Shown: positions 7,390 to 12,494 of the stretch, one piece after another
Numbering within the stretch: the first letter of the stretch is position 1
Layout: every line of letters starts with the position of its first letter
Origin: DATBDE01 sp036270095
Lineage (GTDB): Bacteria > Actinomycetota > Thermoleophilia > Solirubrobacterales > Solirubrobacteraceae
Length of the DNA stretch: 21,567 nt
Reading direction: 5' to 3'
NCBI GenBank assembly: GCA_036270095.1
Contig: DATBDE010000070.1
Span: 1 to 21,567 of the forward strand
The notes under the pieces: model-generated
Database searches by the model: none
What the model was told of the DNA's origin: nothing
Seen by the model: only the letters and a program-made list of their open reading frames with translations
Program-made: the position numbers and the translations under genes

Positions 7390-7649
7390 CCGTCTACGTC
7401 CCCCTCTTCGGCGACATCGGCGCCCTGTCGCTGGTCCTCCTGTACGTGTGGCTGCTCAGCGCGATCGGGTGCTCGCAGCTCTCGCGCCTGAAGGGCTACG
7501 GCGAGAAGCCGGGCCTGGGCACCGGGCTGCTGCTCAGCGTGTTCGGCCTGATCGTGTGGCTGGTGTTTCCGTCCAAGCCGGGGTCGAAGTGGCGCCGGCG
7601 CTTCAGCCGCCGCGACCGCGAGAGCACCACCACCACGAGCAGCGGCTAG
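7386..7649 (+). CDS. Small two-helix membrane protein at the end of the liv operon (87 aa)
   Basis: The ATG overlaps the livF stop as ATGA, so it is almost certainly co-translated with the transporter. The 87 residues contain two hydrophobic segments (about 14-30, LSLVLLYVWLLSAIG, and 46-62, GTGLLLSVFGLIVWLVF), a basic stretch (KWRRRFSRRDR) and a Ser/Thr tail. The loop between the helices (SRLKGYGEKPGLG) is hydrophilic. No known family is recognised. Position and coupling suggest an accessory or stability factor for the importer, but that is inference only. Its TAG stop shares the palindrome CTAG with the stop of the convergent epimerase gene. Confidence 0.75.
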   Translation: MTVYVPLFGDIGALSLVLLYVWLLSAIGCSQLSRLKGYGEKPGLGTGLLLSVFGLIVWLVFPSKPGSKWRRRFSRRDRESTTTTSSG

Positions 7650-8488
7650 CCCAGCGCCGACCGCAGGGCTTCGTCCACGTCCGGGTGCCGGAACTCGTAC
7701 CCCAGCTCGGTGGCCCGCGCCGGGACCATGCGCACGCCGCCGGTGACGATCTGGGCCATGTCGCCGTAGAGGACCTTCAGCGCGTGGGGTGGGATGGGGA
7801 GGACGGCGGGGCGGTGCAGCGCGCGCCCCAGCGCCTTGGCGAACTCGGCGTTGGTGACCGGATGAGGCGCGCAGGCGTTGACCGGGCCCTCCCAGTCGGG
7901 GCCGCCGTACACGGCCTCGGCGTAGAGGCCGACGATGTCCTCGAGCGCGATCCAGGGGAACCATTGCCGGCCGTCGCCCACGCGGCCGCCGACGCCGAGG
8001 CGGAAGGGCAGGAGCATCTTGGCCAGCGCGCCGCCCGCGCGCGACAGCACCGGGCCGGTGCGCATGCGGGTCACGCGCAGGCCGAGCTCGGTCGCGCGGG
8101 TCGCCTCCTCCTCCCACTCCACGCACACCTGGGCGAGGAAGTCGGTGCCGGCGGGCGCGCCCTCGTCGACCTGGCGATCGCCGGTGTTCCCGTAGTAGTC
8201 GGCCCCGGAGGCGCTCACGAGCACGGTCGGGCGGGGGTCGGCCTTGTGCAGCGAATGCACGAGCCGGTGGGTGCCCTCGATGCGCGAGGCGCGGATGCGC
8301 GCCTTGACCTCGTCGTTCCAGCGCTGGGCGATGGGCTCGCCGGCCAAGTGGACGACGGCGTCGCGGCCGGCCAGCACCTCGGGCGGCCACTCGCGGCCCA
8401 CCGCGGTCACGTCGTCGCCGCGCTTGCGCAGGGCGCCGCAGAGCTTGGCTCCGATCAGGCCGGTGGCCCCGGTGATGGTGACCTTCAC
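7646..8488 (-). CDS. TIGR01777-family NAD-dependent epimerase (SDR39U1/YfcH type)
   Basis: A 280-residue extended short-chain dehydrogenase. The nucleotide-binding motif TGATGLIG is at 6-13, HLAGEPIA near 47-54 is typical of this family, SASGADYYGNTGD carries the Tyr-containing active-site region, and GDGRQWFPWIALEDIVGLY is a strong family signature. The last 45 or so residues (PPHALKVLYGDMAQIVTGGVRMVPARATELGYEF...) match the DUF1731 tail. The physiological substrate of this family is not established. The start is GTG at 8486-8488 (plus coordinates), directly abutting a palindromic element; no ribosome binding site is seen at normal spacing, but a six-codon upstream ORF overlaps the start. 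The gene is convergent with, and overlaps by four bases, the last liv operon gene. Confidence 0.93.
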   Translation of the reverse strand: MKVTITGATGLIGAKLCGALRKRGDDVTAVGREWPPEVLAGRDAVVHLAGEPIAQRWNDEVKARIRASRIEGTHRLVHSLHKADPRPTVLVSASGADYYGNTGDRQVDEGAPAGTDFLAQVCVEWEEEATRATELGLRVTRMRTGPVLSRAGGALAKMLLPFRLGVGGRVGDGRQWFPWIALEDIVGLYAEAVYGGPDWEGPVNACAPHPVTNAEFAKALGRALHRPAVLPIPPHALKVLYGDMAQIVTGGVRMVPARATELGYEFRHPDVDEALRSALG

Positions 8489-8505
8489 GGGGTCAAGTCT
8501 TTCAT
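8485..8505 (-). CDS. Possible six-codon upstream ORF (MKDLTP) coupled to the epimerase start
   Basis: On the minus strand an ATG at 8505-8503 opens ATG AAA GAC TTG ACC CCG TGA. The TGA overlaps the epimerase GTG in a GTGA quad, the same overlap style used within the operons here. GGGTGAT lies six bases upstream of this ATG and could serve as its Shine-Dalgarno site. Most of it is made from one arm of the palindromic element. Translation of the peptide is unproven. Confidence 0.3.
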   Translation of the reverse strand: MKDLTP

Positions 8506-8548
8506 TGCCGCATCACCCGCGCGGTCTGGCAAAGAAAGACTTGACCCC
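8489..8548. repeat. 60-bp near-perfect palindromic (REP/MITE-like) element
   Basis: GGGGTCAAGTCTTTC (8489-8503) is matched exactly by GAAAGACTTGACCCC (8534-8548). Allowing one mismatch, the arms extend to 21 bp (8489-8509 with 8528-8548). The 18-nt middle contains the 8-bp palindrome CCGCGCGG (8517-8524). This is far beyond chance and looks like a dispersed repeat or mini transposable element rather than a protein operator. Its right arm carries TTGACC, which is correctly placed as the padR -35. No second full copy is in the window. Confidence 0.75.
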
Positions 8549-8569
8549 AGGTGGGCGACGTATTACGAT
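8541..8569 (+). promoter_or_regulatory. padR promoter (TTGACC-N17-TACGAT)
   Basis: TTGACC at 8541-8546 and TACGAT at 8564-8569 are separated by exactly 17 bp, the best sigma-70-type promoter in the window. The -35 lies inside the right arm of the palindromic element, and the -10 lies inside the proposed PadR operator. The predicted start near 8576 would give a leader of about 27 nt. Confidence 0.65.
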
Positions 8570-8581
8570 ATATCGCGTTAC
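8560..8581. promoter_or_regulatory. PadR-type operator around CGATATATCG
   Basis: The sequence reads GTA-N3-CGATATATCG-N3-TAC, with a perfect 10-bp central palindrome (8566-8575) and matching outer triplets. An AT-rich palindrome of this kind in a ~70% GC genome, overlapping the -10 of a padR gene, is the typical arrangement for PadR autorepression. Confidence 0.65.
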
Positions 8582-8591
8582 TGTCGTACAG

Positions 8592-8597
8592 AAGGAG
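8592..8597 (+). promoter_or_regulatory. Ribosome binding site AAGGAG for padR
   Basis: AAGGAG ends five bases before the ATG at 8603 and selects that start, which begins with a Gly/His-rich tail ahead of the PadR domain. Confidence 0.75.
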
Positions 8598-8602
8598 AAG
8601 CA

Positions 8603-9169
8603 ATGTTCGATTTCATGACGGGACGCGGGGGACATGGGCATGGGCCCGGCCGTGGCGATCGCCACTGGGGCCCGCCCGGACCGGGTCCCTGGATGTTCAA
8701 GATGCGCCACGGGGGCGGCGGACGCCGCCGGCGTGGCGATGTCCGCGCGGCGATCCTCGCCCTGCTCACCGAGCGGCCGATGCACGGCTACGAGATGATC
8801 CAGGAGCTCGAGGAGCGCAGTGACGGCATGTGGCGCCCCAGCGCCGGCTCGATCTACCCGACGCTCCAGCTGCTCGAGGACGAGGGGCTGATCGTCGGCG
8901 AGGAGCACGAGGGCAAGCGCCGCTTCACGCTCACCGACGCGGGCCGCCAGGCGGCCGCGAAGCGCGCGGCCGACCGGCCCCCGCCGTGGGAGCAGGCCGC
9001 CGAGGGCGCCGACGGCGAGCGCGCCGAGCTGTTCCACGCGATCAAGCAGTTCGCGCCGGCGGTCGTCCAGATCGCCCAGGTCGGCTCGCCCGACCAGGCG
9101 CAGCGCGCCAAGGAGATCCTCGACGAGGCGCGCAAGAAGCTGTACGCGATCCTGGCCGAGGACGAGTGA
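8603..9169 (+). CDS. PadR-family transcriptional regulator with Gly/His-rich N-terminus
   Basis: A 188-residue regulator. Residues about 46-115 form the PadR winged helix: DVRAAILALLTERPMHGYEMIQELEERSDGMWRPSAGSIYPTLQLLEDEGLI contains the family signature (HGYE and GSIYPTLQxLE), followed by the wing GKRRFTLTDAGR. The C-terminal part (125-188) is helical and would carry dimerisation. The first 45 residues are low in complexity and rich in Gly, His, Pro and Arg, which is seen in some PadR proteins and could bind metal or nucleic acid. It is preceded by a good promoter and a palindromic operator, so it probably represses itself. No efflux or target gene adjoins it; the divergent epimerase is the only obvious local candidate. 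Confidence 0.93.
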   Translation: MFDFMTGRGGHGHGPGRGDRHWGPPGPGPWMFKMRHGGGGRRRRGDVRAAILALLTERPMHGYEMIQELEERSDGMWRPSAGSIYPTLQLLEDEGLIVGEEHEGKRRFTLTDAGRQAAAKRAADRPPPWEQAAEGADGERAELFHAIKQFAPAVVQIAQVGSPDQAQRAKEILDEARKKLYAILAEDE

Positions 9170-9181
9170 CGATGCCACGCG

Positions 9182-10654
9182 CTACGGAAGCACGTGCGAA
9201 GCGGTGTCCTGCTCGACGAAGCCGGGGACGTCTTCGGATTCGCCGACGCCGGTCGCCTTGGCTTTCACGGCGACAGCCTGGGCGACCGCGACTGCGACGT
9301 CGCGGTTGAAGACCGACGGGATGATGTAGTCCTCGCGGAGCTCATCCTCGGGGACGATGGCGGCGATCGCCCGGGCCGCCGCCATCTTCATCTCCTCGGT
9401 GATCGAGCGCGCCCGCGCGTCCAGCGCGCCCCGGAAGATGCCGGGGAAGCAGAGGACGTTGTTGATCTGGTTGGGGTAGTCGGAGCGGCCCGTGGCCATG
9501 ATGCGCACGTACGGGGCCGCGTCCTCCGGGGAGATCTCCGGGTTGGGGTTGGCCATGGCGAAGACCATCGCGTCGTGGTTCATCCTGCGCAGCGACTCCG
9601 GCGGGACCACGCGCGCGCCCGACAGGCCCACCACGAGGTCCATGCCGTCGATGACGTCGGCGGGGGCGCCGTCGCGGCGCTCGGGGTTGGTGTGCTCGGC
9701 GTACCAGCGCTTGATCGAGGACATCGAGCCGTCGGCGTAGTCGAAGCGGCCCCTGTGCAGGGCGCCGCGGGAGTCGCAGCCCACGATCTTCTGCACGCCG
9801 GCCTCGAGCAGGATCTTCGTCACCGCGACGCCGGCGGCGCCGAGGCCGATGACCAGGACCTGGAGGTCCTCGAGCCGCTTGCCGGTGAGCTTGAGCGCGT
9901 TGAGCAGCGCCGCCAGCACGACCACCGCGGTGCCGTGCTGGTCGTCGTGGAAGACGGGGATGTCCAGCGACTCCTTGAGCCGGTCCTCGATCTCGAAGCA
10001 GCGTGGGGCCGAGATGTCCTCGAGGTTGACCCCGCCGAAGGCGGGGGCGATGAGCTCGACCGTGCGCACGATCTCGTCGACGTCGTTGGTGTCGAGGCAG
10101 AGCGGGAAGGCGTCGACGGCGGCGAACTCCTTGAACAGCATGGCCTTGCCCTCCATGACCGGCATCGCCGCTTCGGGGCCGATGTCGCCGAGGCCGAGCA
10201 CGGCCGAGCCATCGGAGACGACGGCGACGGTGTTGCGCTTGATCGTGTACTCGAAGGCGCGGTCGCGGTCCTCGGCGATCAGCGACGAGACCCGCGCAAC
10301 GCCCGGGGTGTAGGCCATGGAGAGGTCGTCGCGCGTGCGCAGCGGGTGCTTGTTGCGGAGCTCGATCTTGCCCCCGGCGTGCATCCGCAGCGTGCGGTCG
10401 GTGGTGTCGACCACGTGCACGTCGGGCACTCCCCGCACCGCCGCGACCACCTGCTCTGCGTGCTCGAGCCCGCCCGTGTTGACGGTGATGTCGCGGACGG
10501 TGTGGCCGGACTCGAAGGCCAGGAGCTCCACCGTGCTGATGGTGCCCCCGGCCTCCCCGATGGCGGTGGCCACGCGGCCGAGCATCCCGGGGCGGTGCTC
10601 GATCTCGACGCGAAGCGTGATCGAATACTGGGCGCTCGGAGTCGGCGTGGCCAC
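9182..10654 (-). CDS. NAD(P)-dependent malic enzyme with N-terminal ACT domain
   Basis: A 490-residue protein. Residues about 9-85 form an ACT domain (ITLRVEIEHRPGMLGRVATAIGEAGG), a small-molecule sensing module. The rest is a short-type bacterial malic enzyme that decarboxylates malate to pyruvate: Y115 in AYTPGVA, K170 in MEGKAMLFKEF, metal ligands E212-D213 and D237/D238 in HDDQHGTA, the nucleotide loop GLGAAG at 270-275, and ANPNPEI followed by DYPNQINNVLCFPGIFRG. ACT fusion suggests allosteric control, perhaps by an amino acid. The start is GTG at 10652-10654; a TACGGT hexamer lies six bases upstream with no ribosome binding site. It lies 12 bases downstream of the beta-helix gene on the same strand and could also be read through from it. 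Confidence 0.94.
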   Translation of the reverse strand: MATPTPSAQYSITLRVEIEHRPGMLGRVATAIGEAGGTISTVELLAFESGHTVRDITVNTGGLEHAEQVVAAVRGVPDVHVVDTTDRTLRMHAGGKIELRNKHPLRTRDDLSMAYTPGVARVSSLIAEDRDRAFEYTIKRNTVAVVSDGSAVLGLGDIGPEAAMPVMEGKAMLFKEFAAVDAFPLCLDTNDVDEIVRTVELIAPAFGGVNLEDISAPRCFEIEDRLKESLDIPVFHDDQHGTAVVVLAALLNALKLTGKRLEDLQVLVIGLGAAGVAVTKILLEAGVQKIVGCDSRGALHRGRFDYADGSMSSIKRWYAEHTNPERRDGAPADVIDGMDLVVGLSGARVVPPESLRRMNHDAMVFAMANPNPEISPEDAAPYVRIMATGRSDYPNQINNVLCFPGIFRGALDARARSITEEMKMAAARAIAAIVPEDELREDYIIPSVFNRDVAVAVAQAVAVKAKATGVGESEDVPGFVEQDTASHVLP

Positions 10655-10660
10655 CCCCGA

Positions 10661-10666
10661 ACCGTA
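10661..10666 (-). promoter_or_regulatory. Possible -10 TACGGT for a leaderless malic enzyme transcript
   Basis: Reading the minus strand, TACGGT ends six bases before the GTG start, directly after the TAG stop of the upstream gene. The spacing predicts transcription starting at or next to the start codon. No ribosome binding site is present. Confidence 0.4.
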
Positions 10667-12400
10667 CTAGCGGGCGAGCGCGATCCTGCGGGTCGCGGTG
10701 GCGGTCTGGCCGCCGCCGTCGCGGGCCGCGACCGTCACCGTGATCGCCACGCGCTTGTGGTGGGCCAGCTTGGTACGCGCCGTGCGCACGGTCGTGCGCG
10801 GCAGCTTGACCACGATGCGCGTCGACGTCGCGGCCTTGGCCGTCGTGACGGGCTTGGCCTTGGCGACGCCCGCGATGAGCGTGACCGGGACGTCCGCGCT
10901 GACGGTCACGACCACGCGCCCCTTGCGGCCCAGGCGCTGGCGCTTGCTGCCGACCAGCGTGAGCCGGAGGGCCTGGGCGCCGGTCGCGGGCGGGCCGTTC
11001 GGGGCGGTTGTCGTGCTGGTGGAGCCGCCACCCGCGCCGTTGGCACCGGAGGTGGAGGGGTCGCCGGACGGCGTGCTGCCGCTGCCGGCGTCGCCACCGC
11101 TGGGTGTGGACGGCGAGCCACCGCCGTTCCCGTTGCCGTTGCCGGAGCTGGGCGGCGGGGCCACCGCGCCGTGCTCGAAGGCGCCGACGTCGCTGCGGGC
11201 CGTGCCGTCGCCGTCGCCGTCCAGGACGCGGCTGTCGCCGTCGACATCGGTCTGCGACTCGTCTGCCCCGGGCCCGGCGGGATCGCCGGCGTCGACCAGC
11301 GGCGAGTCATCGCGCAGGCGAAAGTCGGCGGCGGGGTCGACGAAGCCGAAGTCCGCCCCCAGCGGATTGGTCTGGGTCACCGACCCGGTGCCGCCGTTGT
11401 TGTTGGCGTCCACGATGGTGGAGGCGTCGTAGGCGGAGTGGTCGAGCGAGACGGTGGACTCGCCGCCGAACGTCGTGCGGATGACCGCGTTCGGGAACCC
11501 GGCGATGACGCTGTCCGAGACCGCGACCGTCCGCGGCGCGCCGGCGCCGGCGGGCGCGAAGATGCCCGCCCCCTTGGCGGCGCCGCCCAGCACGGTCACG
11601 TGGCGCAGCCGCGCGGTGTTGTCGATGCCGACCGCGCAGGGGTCGTTGATCGCGTCGTAGCCGGTGTAGTTCACGGCGGTGCGGATGTCGATCAGCGTGC
11701 TGTCGGCGTCGAGCTTCCCGCACGCGTGCTCGAGGCCGTTCCCGCCCGAGCGGATGCGCGTGCGCTGCACGTGCGTGGCGCCGGAGGGCGCCTTGGCGAG
11801 CACGCCCGCGCCCGCGACCAGGTCGGTGTCGGCGACGGTGCCGCCGGCGCCGTCGGTCGTGACCGCGCGGGTGGCGCCGGCCATGCCGAAGATTACCGAG
11901 CCGTGCTCGAAGGTCCCGCCGCCCAGGTGCACGCCGGTCACCGAGCTGCCGCTGCCGGCGATCTCGACGCCGCTGGCGTCGGCGCCCGGGTCCGGCAGGT
12001 CGAGGCCGGTGTCGATGTTCCCGCCGCCCGGCGTCAAGATCGAGAGGTTGGAGACGCTCGAGGGGCCGCGCAGCCGCAGCACGGCGGTGTTGTCCTGGGC
12101 GACCATGTTCAGCGTGGTGGCGCCCTGCCCGCCGCCGATCACGTTCACGGAGTTGCCGGCCTGGGTGACGTTGTAGGCGAACGGCCCCTGGCCGTACCCG
12201 CCCGGGCCGACGTGGACCTCGTCGTCGCCGTTCAGGATCGCGGCGTCGTTGAGGGCGGCCTGGAGGTTGTTGCCCTCGTTCTTGCCTCCGGCGGCGACGC
12301 AGTCGGCGTCCTGGACACAGAACGAGTTGGCGGAGGCGGTGCCCGCGGACGCGGCGAGCGCTGCGAGCGCGGTGGCGGAGATGAGGGCGAGCTTGGTCAT
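10667..12400 (-). CDS. Secreted parallel beta-helix, choice-of-anchor Q type protein
   Basis: Starting at the ATG at 12398-12400, the 577-residue protein begins with a signal peptide (MTKLALISATALAALAASAG, cleavage expected after TASA at residue 24). Residues about 45-350 are Gly/Asn/Val-rich turns of a right-handed beta-helix. Residues about 359-410 (FRLRDDSPLVDAGDP ... VGAFEHG) are the choice-of-anchor Q signature common in secreted or surface proteins. A low-complexity Gly/Ser/Pro/Thr linker (411-476) leads to a beta-rich C-terminal domain (477-577) with a LTLVGSKRQRLGRKGRVVVTVS pattern like the repeated Ig-like domains of actinobacterial exported proteins. The frame is open 42 codons further upstream, but only this start gives a signal peptide. 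No catalytic motif was seen; a polysaccharide-binding or structural role is a guess. Confidence 0.85.
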   Translation of the reverse strand: MTKLALISATALAALAASAGTASANSFCVQDADCVAAGGKNEGNNLQAALNDAAILNGDDEVHVGPGGYGQGPFAYNVTQAGNSVNVIGGGQGATTLNMVAQDNTAVLRLRGPSSVSNLSILTPGGGNIDTGLDLPDPGADASGVEIAGSGSSVTGVHLGGGTFEHGSVIFGMAGATRAVTTDGAGGTVADTDLVAGAGVLAKAPSGATHVQRTRIRSGGNGLEHACGKLDADSTLIDIRTAVNYTGYDAINDPCAVGIDNTARLRHVTVLGGAAKGAGIFAPAGAGAPRTVAVSDSVIAGFPNAVIRTTFGGESTVSLDHSAYDASTIVDANNNGGTGSVTQTNPLGADFGFVDPAADFRLRDDSPLVDAGDPAGPGADESQTDVDGDSRVLDGDGDGTARSDVGAFEHGAVAPPPSSGNGNGNGGGSPSTPSGGDAGSGSTPSGDPSTSGANGAGGGSTSTTTAPNGPPATGAQALRLTLVGSKRQRLGRKGRVVVTVSADVPVTLIAGVAKAKPVTTAKAATSTRIVVKLPRTTVRTARTKLAHHKRVAITVTVAARDGGGQTATATRRIALAR

Positions 12401-12427
12401 GCGGTGCAGCTTGCTGTCCGCGCCCCG

Positions 12428-12445
12428 GGGGTCCCATGGGGTCAA
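12428..12445. repeat. Direct repeat of GGGGTC spaced one helical turn in the polA divergent region
   Basis: GGGGTC at 12428-12433 and again at 12438-12443 start exactly 10 bp apart, overlapping the 8-bp palindrome CCCATGGG (12433-12440). They lie in the 94-bp region between the divergent beta-helix gene and polA. This could be a regulator site, but GGGGTC is common in such a GC-rich sequence. Confidence 0.3.
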
Positions 12446-12480
12446 CCGCCGACTTGCGTTCGGTTCTCCGCCAGCCGGAC

Positions 12481-12486
12481 TAGGGT
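12481..12486 (+). promoter_or_regulatory. -10 element TAGGGT of a leaderless polA promoter
   Basis: TAGGGT ends eight bases before the polA ATG at 12495, with no Shine-Dalgarno sequence between. A -10 at that distance places the transcript start at or within two bases of the start codon. No good -35 at 16-18 bp was found. Confidence 0.5.
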
Positions 12487-12494
12487 GTCTGCGG

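Noticed and set aside
12249..12494. Upstream extension of the polA frame
   Set aside because: The frame is open but the extension has no similarity to Pol I, overlaps the oppositely oriented beta-helix gene, and the normal Pol I N-terminus begins at 12495.
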